Positions 25,188 through 33,790 of a DNA stretch of 64,000 bases are shown piece after piece. The notes below the pieces were generated by a model that was not told the origin of the DNA, searched no databases, and saw only the letters and a program-made list of their open reading frames with translations. The translations under genes and the position numbers were made by a program. Source of the DNA: Enterococcus phoeniculicola ATCC BAA-412 (GTDB lineage: Bacteria; Bacillota; Bacilli; Lactobacillales; Enterococcaceae); NCBI RefSeq assembly GCF_000407505.1, contig NZ_ASWE01000001.1, forward strand, positions 989,324-1,053,323. Reading direction: 5' to 3'. Position 1 is the stretch's first letter. Each line of letters starts with the position of its first letter.

Positions 25188-27107
25188 ATGGTATCACAGA
25201 GACAAAAAGAGCTACTGGAGCTATTAGAATCCCAAACTGATTTTTTAACAGTGCAGGTCCTCGCCAATCAATTAGGCGTTTCCAAACGAACCGTACATTC
25301 TGAGTTAAAGCTGTTAGAAAATCACATTCAACGCTTAGGGAAATGCATTGAAAAAAAGAGAGGTGTCGGTATCTTACTAAAAAACTGCAAGATTGAACAA
25401 CCATTTACAGAAAGCCTTGATACAATCGATACTTATAGTACGTTTTCAAGACGAATCGATATTATGAAAATCCTTTTGTTTGATGAAGAGATGATAAGTT
25501 TCAATTCTCTTTCTGAGCTCTATTTAGTAAGTAAGACTTCCATTATTAAGGATTTAGAATGCATCAAAGAAATTTTGCAAGCAGGTTCTGATATTACATT
25601 AAAAAGTGATGTACAGGGGACACGAATTAGCGGAACCGAATCAGATATTCAAAAAGCATATTTACAATTTAATCGATACATCATTAGCCATTCAAATTAC
25701 TATTATGACGACACCATTCGAATGAAAATGAATGTACTCGGTCCATATTATGAGGAAACAATTATTTCTGTATGTACCAACATTCTGTATAACTATGTAC
25801 GAGATAACAGCAATGCACTTGCAGATTACTACGTTCAAAACGTCTTAAATATTTTTATTATTCTTGTTCACAGAAACTTGAATGGCCATCATATTCAAGA
25901 AAATGAAAAGACTAAAGGCTCAGAATTTTCCCTTTTTTTTGAAGAAAGTGCGGTTAGATTATTACATAAAGCCGCGTTACGTCTTAGATTTTCTTACACA
26001 AATGAAGATGTAAAATTTTTTTCTCAGCATTTAATAGCAAATCGGTTTGAATCTCTTCCAAAAGAAACAATTGATAATGGAGTGGTGAAAACTTTACTTA
26101 CCAGAGTGTCAAAAGCATTAAGTATTGATTTTTCAAATGATAAAAAGTTAGAGCAACAACTGATGGACCATATTCCACCAATGATTTATAGATTGCAATC
26201 AAATAACAAGACAGAAAATCCTTTTACGGAGCAAATTAAAACAGAGTTTTCGTTAACTTTCAATGTTATATGGGTTGTATTAAGTGAATATGAAAAGAAG
26301 CTCAATATCTCATTCAACGAAGATGAAATTGCCTTCTTAACCATCTATTTTCAATCAGCAATTGAACGAGCAAAGTTAAATCGAAAAATTTTAGTTGTCT
26401 GTCAAATGGGAATCGCAACCTCTGAATTATTAATGAATCGTATTAAAAACATCCTTCCTTCTTTGGATACAATTGAGGTTGCTTCTGTTGCTGAGTTAGA
26501 ACATATAGATGTTTATCAATTTGACTTAATTATTTCTACTATAAAAATAGAGATTCCAGAGAAGAAAGTATTATTTGTTTCACCATTTTTGACAGATATT
26601 GATACCCAAAAAATAAAAAATTCTGGTTATAAACCAAGTAATCTTAGTCCGAAAAATTCAACGCTGACCGTTCAACATTTAAGAAAATACATTCAACCGG
26701 ATCTGGTTTATGTAAACAGCGAGTTTTCTTCCAAGGAAGAGTTGTTTCGGATGGTTGGGTTACAGTTGATAAAAAAAGGACTTGTTTCAGAAAAATTTAT
26801 CGAGAATCTTTTTCAGCGTGAAAAATTAGGCGGAACAGACCTTCCGTCAGGTACAGCTGTTCCTCATGGGCATCCGAGTTATGTAAATAAAACAACAATC
26901 GTATTTATAAAAAATAAGAAAAAATTTAAATGGGATAAATATTATGTAGATATTATTTTTCTTATTTGTATTTCAGAAGAAGACACAAATCAAACCAGAC
27001 AGATTTTATCCGATATCTATAACATAGTCGATACAGAAAATGTTTTAAAGCAGATGAGAAAGCCAATCTCTAAGACAGAGATAATGGAAATTTTAAGGAG
27101 TGAATAA
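25188..27107 (+). CDS. PRD-domain transcriptional activator (MtlR/LicR type) of the fructose-family PTS
   Basis: A 639-residue PTS-controlled regulator. It has an N-terminal helix-turn-helix (residues about 1-60, with VQVLANQLGVSKRTVHSELK), a second winged region (about 85-125), and two PTS-regulation domains (about 180-400). An EIIB-like domain with a Cys follows in KILVVCQMGIATSEL (near residue 405), then an EIIA-like domain with the phosphorylatable His in GTAVPHGHPSYVNKT (near residue 565). Phosphorylation at these sites lets sugar flux set its activity. It starts the cluster and its stop overlaps the EIIA gene region. The ribosome-binding site is weak (AGGAT). Confidence 0.9.
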   Translation: MVSQRQKELLELLESQTDFLTVQVLANQLGVSKRTVHSELKLLENHIQRLGKCIEKKRGVGILLKNCKIEQPFTESLDTIDTYSTFSRRIDIMKILLFDEEMISFNSLSELYLVSKTSIIKDLECIKEILQAGSDITLKSDVQGTRISGTESDIQKAYLQFNRYIISHSNYYYDDTIRMKMNVLGPYYEETIISVCTNILYNYVRDNSNALADYYVQNVLNIFIILVHRNLNGHHIQENEKTKGSEFSLFFEESAVRLLHKAALRLRFSYTNEDVKFFSQHLIANRFESLPKETIDNGVVKTLLTRVSKALSIDFSNDKKLEQQLMDHIPPMIYRLQSNNKTENPFTEQIKTEFSLTFNVIWVVLSEYEKKLNISFNEDEIAFLTIYFQSAIERAKLNRKILVVCQMGIATSELLMNRIKNILPSLDTIEVASVAELEHIDVYQFDLIISTIKIEIPEKKVLFVSPFLTDIDTQKIKNSGYKPSNLSPKNSTLTVQHLRKYIQPDLVYVNSEFSSKEELFRMVGLQLIKKGLVSEKFIENLFQREKLGGTDLPSGTAVPHGHPSYVNKTTIVFIKNKKKFKWDKYYVDIIFLICISEEDTNQTRQILSDIYNIVDTENVLKQMRKPISKTEIMEILRSE

Positions 27108-27111
27108 TAAA

Positions 27112-27585
27112 TTGGGAAATAGCCAAAAAATGAATGAGCATGTGCTTTCAAAAGAATTAATTTTTCTTGATGTTGATACAAGCAGTCAGGAAGAGATTAT
27201 TCAGTTAGTTGTAAATCAAGCACATACAGATGGATATATCAGTAATAAAGAAGCATTCAATGCTGCTGTTAAAAAAAGAGAAGAAGAAGTATCAACAGCG
27301 ATAGGCTACTCAATTGCCATTCCACACGGAAAATCTGATTCAGTCAATTATCCGTTTATTGCTTTTGTTAGAACAGCAAATAAAATGCGCTGGACAGAAA
27401 AAAATGAAGAACTCGTTCAGTTAATCTTTTTAATTGGTGTTCCAAAAGAAAGTGAAAATAATCTTCATTTGAGATTCATCTCTCAGTTAAGTAAACGATT
27501 ATTAGATGAGAATTTTAGAAGTCAATTGTTAAACGGAGCGAACAAACCAGAAATTTTGGAAAAATTAAATTCAATCGAAATCTAA
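27112..27585 (+). CDS. PTS fructose-family EIIA component
   Basis: A 157-residue Fru-family EIIA carrying the active-site His in AIGYSIAIPHGKSDSVNYPF near residue 65. It receives phosphate from HPr and passes it to the EIIB encoded next. AAGGAG lies at 27095-27100. The GTG at 27100 overlaps that site, so TTG at 27112 is the better start, with ATG at 27130 as an alternative. It nearly abuts the activator gene and is 13 bp from the EIIB gene. Confidence 0.88.
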   Translation: MGNSQKMNEHVLSKELIFLDVDTSSQEEIIQLVVNQAHTDGYISNKEAFNAAVKKREEEVSTAIGYSIAIPHGKSDSVNYPFIAFVRTANKMRWTEKNEELVQLIFLIGVPKESENNLHLRFISQLSKRLLDENFRSQLLNGANKPEILEKLNSIEI

Positions 27586-27598
27586 GGAGGAACCAAGA

Positions 27599-27913
27599 AT
27601 GAAAATAGTAGCAGTGACTGCGTGTCCTACAGGAATCGCCCATACGTATATGGCTCAAGAAGCAATTGAAAAAGAATGTAGAAAACGGGGCTATGAAGTA
27701 AAAGTAGAAACCCAAGGAAGCATGGGGATTGAAAATGAACTCGAACAAGAAGAAATAGATGAGGCAGATGTAGTAATTTTAGCTGTCGCTATTGGCATTG
27801 AGGGGGAAGACCGTTTTGAAGAAAAAGAACGCCTAGGTAAGCTACTCTCCCTCGATCCAGCAAAGGCCATTCATGATCCAGTAAAAGTAATTGATGCTGC
27901 TGAAAAACTATAA
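27599..27913 (+). CDS. PTS fructose-family EIIB component
   Basis: A 104-residue stand-alone EIIB-Fru. IVAVTACPTGIAHTYMAQEA at the N-terminus contains the phosphorylated Cys, and VKVETQGSMGIENEL is the conserved second block. The end is acidic. It works with the EIIA upstream and the EIIC 27 bp downstream. Separate A, B and C genes are an uncommon arrangement; many Fru-family transporters are fused. Confidence 0.93.
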   Translation: MKIVAVTACPTGIAHTYMAQEAIEKECRKRGYEVKVETQGSMGIENELEQEEIDEADVVILAVAIGIEGEDRFEEKERLGKLLSLDPAKAIHDPVKVIDAAEKL

Positions 27914-27940
27914 TCTGCCATAGAAAAGGAGGAAAAATAT

Positions 27941-28993
27941 ATGAAAAAGAAAGAGAGTTTCTTTAAAGACTTACAAAAAGCATTTAATACGGGCGTTTCA
28001 TTTATGTTACCTGCAGTTGTAGTAGGTGGTATCTTCTTAGCATTGTCATTAGCAACAGGGGAAGCCACTGATTCTGGGATGCAAGTAACAAATCCTTTTA
28101 TGAAAAACATCCTAGATATGGGTTCAGCAGGTTTTGCTATGATGATTCCATTGTTGTCGGGCTATATTGCTAATGCGTTAGCAGGCAAGCCCGCCTTAGT
28201 TCCAGCTATGATTTTAGGCTATATTGCAAATAATCCAATAGGCGAGCAGCAAGTTCAAACAGGGTTTTTAGGGGCAATGATTTTAGGTGTTGGGACGGGG
28301 TATTTCGTCCGCTGGGTAAAAACATGGAAAGTACCAGCAACTATTCGAACGATTATGCCTATTCTTATTGTCCCAGTCATTACAACTTTTCTTTTAGGAA
28401 TGATTTATATTTATGTAATTTCTGTTCCAATTGGTGCAGCCATGGATTGGCTTGTTCAGGCACTTGGAAAAATGCAAGGAGGCAGCGCCATTATACTGGG
28501 AATGATTTTAGGCGCAATGACTGCATTTGATATGGGCGGACCCATTAATAAAACAGCAACTGCGTTTACTATAGCACTGATGGCAGAAGGTGTGTATGGA
28601 CCAAATGGTGCGCATAGAATTGCCTGCGCTGTCCCTCCTCTTGCAATGGCTATCTCAACATTTATTGATCGAAAAAAATATACATCTGCAGATAAAGATT
28701 TAGGGATATCTGCATTATTTATGGGGCTTATTGGGATTACTGAAGGCGCAATTCCATTTGCCGTCAAAGATATCAAACGAGTATTGCCAGCGATTGTAAT
28801 TGGAAGCGCTATAGCAGGCGGTTTAGGAATGGCTAATGGAGTTGAAGCGCTTGTTCCGCATGGAGGCTTGATTATCCTTCCTGTAGTTAATGGAAAACTT
28901 TGGTATGTCCTCTCAATGTTTATAGGTGTGTTCATTTCTGTTGCTATCCTACACTTTACAAAACCGAATTTAGAAAACATAGAAGAAGTGTAA
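27941..28993 (+). CDS. PTS fructose-family EIIC permease
   Basis: A 350-residue membrane channel of the Fru family with about eight to ten helices. Early GVSFMLPAVVVGGIFLALSL, then ALAGKPALVPAMILGYIAN near residue 80, AFDMGGPINKTATAFTIALM near residue 190 and GLIGITEGAIPFAVKD near residue 265 are family hallmarks. GGAGG precedes the ATG. The transported sugar cannot be read from sequence; the adjacent gatZ-like gene points to a ketohexose or hexitol that yields a tagatose- or fructose-type phosphate. Confidence 0.92.
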   Translation: MKKKESFFKDLQKAFNTGVSFMLPAVVVGGIFLALSLATGEATDSGMQVTNPFMKNILDMGSAGFAMMIPLLSGYIANALAGKPALVPAMILGYIANNPIGEQQVQTGFLGAMILGVGTGYFVRWVKTWKVPATIRTIMPILIVPVITTFLLGMIYIYVISVPIGAAMDWLVQALGKMQGGSAIILGMILGAMTAFDMGGPINKTATAFTIALMAEGVYGPNGAHRIACAVPPLAMAISTFIDRKKYTSADKDLGISALFMGLIGITEGAIPFAVKDIKRVLPAIVIGSAIAGGLGMANGVEALVPHGGLIILPVVNGKLWYVLSMFIGVFISVAILHFTKPNLENIEEV

Positions 28994-29024
28994 CACAGTT
29001 TTCTATTGAACATTTACAGTTTGA

Positions 29025-29082
29025 TTTGCAACAAGTGTCAGAAATAAAAAAATTTGTTGCAAGAAATTGTCATATGCAACAA
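29025..29082. promoter_or_regulatory. Three copies of the TTGCAACAA operator upstream of the gatZ-like gene
   Basis: TTTGCAACAA (29025-29034), TTGTTGCAAG on the opposite strand (29054-29063) and TATGCAACAA (29073-29082). The same core flanks the PRD activator gene 4 kb upstream. The copies begin 75 bp before the ATG, a suitable place for activator binding. Confidence 0.6.
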
Positions 29083-29156
29083 ATAAAGTCAATTTTATAC
29101 TTTGAGTGTAATAAATTTAAATCTTATTAAAATAAAAAAATTGGAGATGGCTTATA

Positions 29157-30434
29157 ATGAAAAAATTACCAATAAAAACGGTCGTTGAAAGTCTGCTTAC
29201 ATTACAAAAGACGGGTGAGAGTGCTACTTTACTCGGGATTGGTCCAATGTCTAAAAACTGTGTTCAAGCAACACTCGAGTTATCACACGAAGATGATTAT
29301 CCAGTGATGTTTATTGCTAGTAGAAATCAAGTTGATGCAGATGAATTAGGCGGTGGTTACGTAAATGGCTGGAATCAGTTTACGTTTGCAAAAGCAGTTG
29401 AAGAGGTGGCTGAAGAAATTGGCTATGATAATTTCTATTATTTATGTCGTGACCATGGGGGACCTTGGCAACGTGATAAAGAACGAAATGATCACTTACC
29501 GACTGACAAAGCAATGGCACTGGGACAAAAATCATATATAGCAGATATTGAAGCAGGCTTTGATTTATTAATGATTGATCCCACTAAAGATCCATTTGAA
29601 GTAGGGAAAGTAATCCCTTTAGAAACAGTTTTAGAAAGAACTGTTGACTTAATTGCATTCTGTGAATCAGAACGTAAATCACGGAATCTACCTGAAATCG
29701 GTTATGAAGTGGGGACAGAAGAAACAAACGGAGGATTAACCTCCACTGAAACATACGAATCCTTTATTCTACAATTAAAAGAGGAATTAGAGAAACGCGG
29801 ATTACCAATGCCAACATTTATCGTCGGACAAACAGGAACGTTAACACGTAAAACAGAACAGGTTGGAACATTTAATTTCAAGAATGCCTATGATTTAGCA
29901 CAAATGGCTAAACAATATGGAGTAGGCTTAAAAGAACATAATGGGGATTATTTGGATGATGTAACGTTGTTAGAGCATATTCCTTCTGAAATTACGGCAA
30001 CAAATGTTGCACCACAGTATGGAACAGAAGAAACGCGTGCCTATTTAAATCTTGCCTCTGTAGAAGCTCGATTAGCAGAAAATGAACGAATTAGCGAAGC
30101 TTCTAATACACGAGAAATATTATTAATTCATGCAATTAAGAGTGAACGATGGAGAAAGTGGATGGTTGGTGATCAGAAAGAATTAACCGTTGAGCAAATT
30201 TTAGAATCTGGTGATGAACAATTACAAGCAGAAATTTTAGATATAGCGGGGCATTACACATTCAATGATGAAGAAGTAAAAGTCGAAATTGAAAAAATGT
30301 ATGCTAACTTAAAAACATATAACATTGATGGGCAACGTTATGTAATCGATCATATCAAACGACCAATTCGGGACTATGCCGAATGCTACAATTTAAAAGG
30401 CGTCACTACTCGAATCAAAGCTATTTCTAAGTAA
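29157..30434 (+). CDS. GatZ/KbaZ-like tagatose-bisphosphate aldolase subunit or 4-epimerase homologue
   Basis: A 425-residue protein of the D-tagatose-bisphosphate aldolase class II non-catalytic subunit family (GatZ/KbaZ/AgaZ). Conserved blocks are TLLGIGPMSKNCVQATLELS near the N-terminus, MFIASRNQVDADELGGGYVN near residue 60, YYLCRDHGGPWQRDKE near residue 100, MIDPTKDPFEVGKVIPLE near residue 140 and FIVGQTGTLTRKTEQ near residue 220. Classical GatZ supports a catalytic GatY/KbaY, but no gatY is present. Some family members are reported to be 4-epimerases that interconvert tagatose- and fructose-6-phosphate, which would fit a stand-alone gene after a Fru-family PTS. That role is inference. 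GGAG precedes the ATG. Confidence 0.88.
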   Translation: MKKLPIKTVVESLLTLQKTGESATLLGIGPMSKNCVQATLELSHEDDYPVMFIASRNQVDADELGGGYVNGWNQFTFAKAVEEVAEEIGYDNFYYLCRDHGGPWQRDKERNDHLPTDKAMALGQKSYIADIEAGFDLLMIDPTKDPFEVGKVIPLETVLERTVDLIAFCESERKSRNLPEIGYEVGTEETNGGLTSTETYESFILQLKEELEKRGLPMPTFIVGQTGTLTRKTEQVGTFNFKNAYDLAQMAKQYGVGLKEHNGDYLDDVTLLEHIPSEITATNVAPQYGTEETRAYLNLASVEARLAENERISEASNTREILLIHAIKSERWRKWMVGDQKELTVEQILESGDEQLQAEILDIAGHYTFNDEEVKVEIEKMYANLKTYNIDGQRYVIDHIKRPIRDYAECYNLKGVTTRIKAISK

Positions 30435-30810
30435 CATAGGGCAGGTAGAAAGTGAAATCTGTTTTGCCTTCAAATGTATTAAAGCGGGTAGCTATTAAAA
30501 TAGCGGTAAGCTTTGGCTGAGAAAGTTATTGGCATTGATTGTTTTGAAGCGCGTACACCAGGAGATACACTCATTTAAAACGATGGACTTACTGTTGAAA
30601 ATATTGCGCAAACATACTAGTCATTGTAAAAATTTTTATAAGTTAGATAATCAACTGCCTAATTGAATCTAAAATAAAGTGATTAGGTATCCTCTAACAA
30701 ATTTTTATTTTCTCTTCATAAGTATATGCTAAAATATTAGTATTGTGTTTAAACTATTGATTTTATCAAAACCTATCAATAAACGAGCTTATTCACGCAA
30801 AGGAGCCGCT
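30435..30810. other. Intergenic stretch with a decayed coding fragment
   Basis: No intact gene. On the plus strand 30522-30620 reads VIGIDCFEARTPGDTLI, a stop, then NDGLTVENIAQTY and another stop in the same frame, which looks like the broken end of a lost gene. No terminator with a clear T-run was found after the gatZ-like gene. Confidence 0.4.
30522..30620 (+). pseudogene. Possible decayed gene fragment after the gatZ-like gene
   Basis: Thirty-odd codons with protein-like composition are interrupted by one TAA, and nothing upstream in frame provides a start. It lies where a further metabolic gene of the PTS cluster might have been. The family could not be recognised. Confidence 0.3.
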
Positions 30811-31509
30811 ATGACAGCCATTATCTTTGATTTAGATGATACACTCTACGATCAGTTACAACCGTTCCAACAAGCATATCAAGAACAGTTTAATTTTCCT
30901 GATGTGTCAATTGAAAAATTATATGTCTTAAGTAGAAAATACAGTGATGAAGTCTTTCATTTAACAGAAAATGGAAATCTGACAATAAAAAAAATGCATC
31001 GATATCGCATAAAAAAAGCATTTGCATATTTTGGCTACGAAATCACAGATGTTCAAGCAGATAAATTTCAAAAAAGTTATTTAAACAATCAGCAAAAGAT
31101 TCAACTTCTGCCAGATATGAAAGATGCTTTAGATTATTGCTCCGCTAACGGCGTAAATTTAGGAATGATTACTAACGGTCCTGAAGAACATCAGAAAAAG
31201 AAAATAACACAGTTAAACTTAGAAAAATGGATTCCTAGACAGCAGATATTTATTTCCTCTGTTGTAGGATTTGCTAAACCTGATCCCCGTATTTTTCACT
31301 TAGTTGAAGAACGTTTACATTTAAATAAACAGGAGACCTATTATATTGGTGATTCTTTTCAAAATGACATGGTTGGCGCTCATGCTGCTGGCTGGAAAAC
31401 AATTTGGAGTAACCATCGACAGCATAAACAGCCCCGGGACTCTAGTATTCCAGAGTTTATTCTTACGAAAGAAAACTCGTTATTAGAATTGTGTAAAAAA
31501 ATAATATGA
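30811..31509 (+). CDS. HAD family hydrolase
   Basis: A 232-residue phosphatase-like protein of the haloacid dehalogenase superfamily. Motif I is IIFDLDDTLYD at the N-terminus (nucleophile Asp), motif II is LGMITNGPEEHQKKK near residue 118, and motif III/IV is SSVVGFAKPDPRIFH with YYIGDSFQNDMVGAHAAGW near residue 190. A helical cap lies between residues 15 and 85. The ATG at 30811 has AAGGAG upstream; a longer in-frame reading to 30745 lacks a site. The substrate is unknown, possibly a sugar phosphate or nucleotide. A strong terminator follows. Confidence 0.9.
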   Translation: MTAIIFDLDDTLYDQLQPFQQAYQEQFNFPDVSIEKLYVLSRKYSDEVFHLTENGNLTIKKMHRYRIKKAFAYFGYEITDVQADKFQKSYLNNQQKIQLLPDMKDALDYCSANGVNLGMITNGPEEHQKKKITQLNLEKWIPRQQIFISSVVGFAKPDPRIFHLVEERLHLNKQETYYIGDSFQNDMVGAHAAGWKTIWSNHRQHKQPRDSSIPEFILTKENSLLELCKKII

Positions 31510-31593
31510 TTGTTTATTTCTTCTTTGATTTTGGTACAGCGAAGAAAATCAACCTTAAATATTATGAAATCAAAATAGAGGGAACAGCGTTCT

Positions 31594-31648
31594 CAAAAAT
31601 ATAGGAACAAAGCATATCTAAGGATGCTTTGCTCCTATATTTTTGTTA
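31594..31648. terminator. Terminator of the HAD hydrolase gene
   Basis: Twenty-one-base arms (31595-31615 and 31624-31644) pair with one mismatch, with A-run and T-run flanks. Confidence 0.88.
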
Positions 31649-32048
31649 AGGCAGATGTGCTCAGCTTCAAGAACTAGATAGGTACTGTTCATCATTGGAA
31701 GAAAAATAACGGGATATGCAGAACCAAGTTGGTAAATCTCTGCATCTATTTTTTTAGAAATAGTATATCGGTACAATTTCAACTCATTTCCATAGCATGT
31801 CCCTATGAATAGAGGTTTTTGAGTGCAAAACGTAGTAGGGATTTCCAATCCCAAACCTTTGTCCAGAATTTAGGTAATCTGGACATCACTAGTCACACGA
31901 TAGGTGCTGCTCTATAAAAAAGTGAAGTAAATACTCATTTTCTTATTTTAAAAATTAATGGAGAGAAGCGCTAAAGTCATTAAATAATTCAAATAATCAG
32001 TTCTTCCTGCTTCTCTGGAGTTCACGCTCTATTATCTGCTTTTTTCTT

Positions 32049-32086
32049 ATGACATTTGTCATAAAGAAGTCATGACACTCATGACT
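32049..32086. promoter_or_regulatory. Operator pair for the NarL-type response regulator
   Basis: ATGACATTTGTCAT (32049-32062) is a perfect palindrome, and AGTCATGA-CAC-TCATGACT (32068-32086) is a perfect 8-bp inverted repeat with a 3-bp centre. Both contain TCATGAC-type half-sites. They end 57 bp before the first gene, with TTGATG just after, so an activator bound here would sit next to a -35. Confidence 0.55.
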
Positions 32087-32142
32087 GTTGATGAGATTGC
32101 ATTCAAGGTACAGTTAATGAGTAAAGAAAAGGAGGAAGCAAA

Positions 32143-33036
32143 ATGACAGAAACAATTTTAGAGGTAATGAATATTCGTAAATCCTATAAAAAAAGAACGA
32201 TTTTAAATACTCTCTCTTTTAAGGTAAACAAGGGAGAAATCGTTGCGCTTCTTGGGATAAATGGGGCAGGGAAGTCCACGTTGATTAATAGTATCAATCA
32301 GCTTATCCCGCTAGATGCTGGAACAGTTACTTTTTTTAATCAGCAAAACCAGCCAATTGACAGACAAAAAATTGGTGTGATGATGCAAAAAAATATCCAG
32401 CTAAGTCGCTTAACCGTAAAAGAAACCTTAACCTTAGCTGCTAGTTATTATCACAAACCCTTACCTTATACAAAACTGATTGCATTAGCCAATCTAGCGG
32501 AACACGAAAACAAACGGGTCGCAAAGCTATCTGGCGGACAAAAACGCAGACTTTCTTTTGCTGTGGCACTTGCCGGTGATCCACAACTTATTTTCTTAGA
32601 TGAGCCTACAGCAGGGATGGATAGCAGTAGTCGGCAGAAACTATGGCAAGTCATCAGTTTGCTAAAAAAGGAAGGAAAAACCTTTTTTGTTACAAGCCAT
32701 TATTTAGACGAATTAGAATCTTCAGCTAATCGTCTGTTAATTTTAAAAGAATCAAATATTGTATTTGATGGAACATTGGAGGATCTAAGAAGAAAATCCG
32801 GAACTGCGGAAATTACGTTTCATTCCAAGCTCTCTGAAAAAATCTTTACTGAATGGAAAACGGTTCTCTCAGTTACGAGAACTGGAGAATCTATCCATTT
32901 AATGACCAATCAAGTGAATCAAGTAGTTGTACAGCTCGTTCCCTACTTATCAGGCATTGAAAATTTAGTTATCAAACAAAATTCATTAGAGTCATTATTT
33001 GTTTCACTCAACGAAGGAGGCGGAAATCATGAATAA
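32143..33036 (+). CDS. ABC transporter ATP-binding protein, two-component-controlled exporter
   Basis: A 297-residue ATPase: Walker A GINGAGKSTLINSINQL near residue 38, Q-loop GVMMQKNIQLSRL, signature LSGGQKRRLSFAVALAG near residue 130, Walker B LIFLDEPTAGMD and switch His in FFVTSHYLDELE. The C-terminal extension of about 80 residues is typical of drug- or lantibiotic-type exporters. GGAGG precedes the ATG. It is followed by a permease, a histidine kinase and a response regulator in an unbroken unit, an arrangement known from DesK/DesR-linked and YvfRSTU-type systems. The substrate is unknown. Confidence 0.9.
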   Translation: MTETILEVMNIRKSYKKRTILNTLSFKVNKGEIVALLGINGAGKSTLINSINQLIPLDAGTVTFFNQQNQPIDRQKIGVMMQKNIQLSRLTVKETLTLAASYYHKPLPYTKLIALANLAEHENKRVAKLSGGQKRRLSFAVALAGDPQLIFLDEPTAGMDSSSRQKLWQVISLLKKEGKTFFVTSHYLDELESSANRLLILKESNIVFDGTLEDLRRKSGTAEITFHSKLSEKIFTEWKTVLSVTRTGESIHLMTNQVNQVVVQLVPYLSGIENLVIKQNSLESLFVSLNEGGGNHE

Positions 33037-33790
33037 TTTTTTCTATCAAGTATCAATTAACTTTCAGCGAATTATTTTTCGTAATTTACGATTTTTATTT
33101 TTTAACCTTGCGCTTCCCATTGCTTTTTATCTTTTATTTACAAAAGTAATGACCTATAACATGAGTGCAGATGCACTAACTGCTTGGAATTCTGATTATT
33201 TTGTGAGCATGGTACTATACAGCTCTTTAATGAGTTCGGTGATAACTGTAGCTAATACCCTATTAGACGATCAGGAAAACTCTTTTGACTTATTTATTGT
33301 TTTAAGTCCAATTTCTCGATTCCAATACTATGCCTCAATGATTGTCGTTTTCTTTACATTAAGTATGTCCGCAGTTGTTTCCCTCGGCATTGTTGCAAGT
33401 CTGGTTAATCATGTAACGATTTCTTTTATTACTTGGCTTGTTGTTTTATTTATTGTCCCACTTGTTTCGATTCCTCTAATTTTTATTGGAATTATGGTAT
33501 CATTAACAGGAACAAGTAACGTTGTTAATTTATTAAGCAATTTGGTTGTCTTTCCCATGGCAATTGCAAGTGGACTTTGGTGGCCATTAGAGATTATGCC
33601 CGACTGGTTAAAAGCCATAGGAACCAATTTACCGACATACTTTGGCAGTTCTCTAGTGAAAGCAGTGATCCACCACCAGTCAGTTAGCATTCAAACAATT
33701 TTAGGCTTACTTATCTGGTCCATTCTAGGATTTGTTGGTATTCGACTTTTATTGCATTTTAGGAAAAAACAGGAGCTACTGACTATATGA
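33029..33790 (+). CDS. ABC-2 type transporter permease
   Basis: A 253-residue membrane subunit with about six helices, for example FLFFNLALPIAFYLLFTKVM (residues about 17-37), a long pair near 95-150, and FPMAIASGLWWPLEIMPDWLK near residue 175, a segment seen in ABC-2 exporters. GGAGG precedes the ATG at 33029 at good spacing, and the gene overlaps the ATPase by 8 bp. Its stop overlaps the kinase start (ATGA). It should form the membrane channel for the ATPase upstream. Confidence 0.88.
   Translation: MNNFFYQVSINFQRIIFRNLRFLFFNLALPIAFYLLFTKVMTYNMSADALTAWNSDYFVSMVLYSSLMSSVITVANTLLDDQENSFDLFIVLSPISRFQYYASMIVVFFTLSMSAVVSLGIVASLVNHVTISFITWLVVLFIVPLVSIPLIFIGIMVSLTGTSNVVNLLSNLVVFPMAIASGLWWPLEIMPDWLKAIGTNLPTYFGSSLVKAVIHHQSVSIQTILGLLIWSILGFVGIRLLLHFRKKQELLTI

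Larger units (their letters stand above)
31510..32142. other. Intergenic region between the HAD gene and the ABC/two-component operon
   Basis: Holds a strong terminator (31595-31644) and palindromic operator-like sequences (32049-32086) close to the next operon. A 78-residue TTG-start frame on the minus strand (31618-31854) runs into the terminator hairpin and was not accepted as a gene. Nothing else was seen. Confidence 0.5.

Noticed and set aside
31618-31854. 78-residue minus-strand frame after the HAD gene
   Set aside because: It starts with TTG without a good ribosome-binding site and ends inside the HAD terminator hairpin. It might be an old fragment, but support is too weak.
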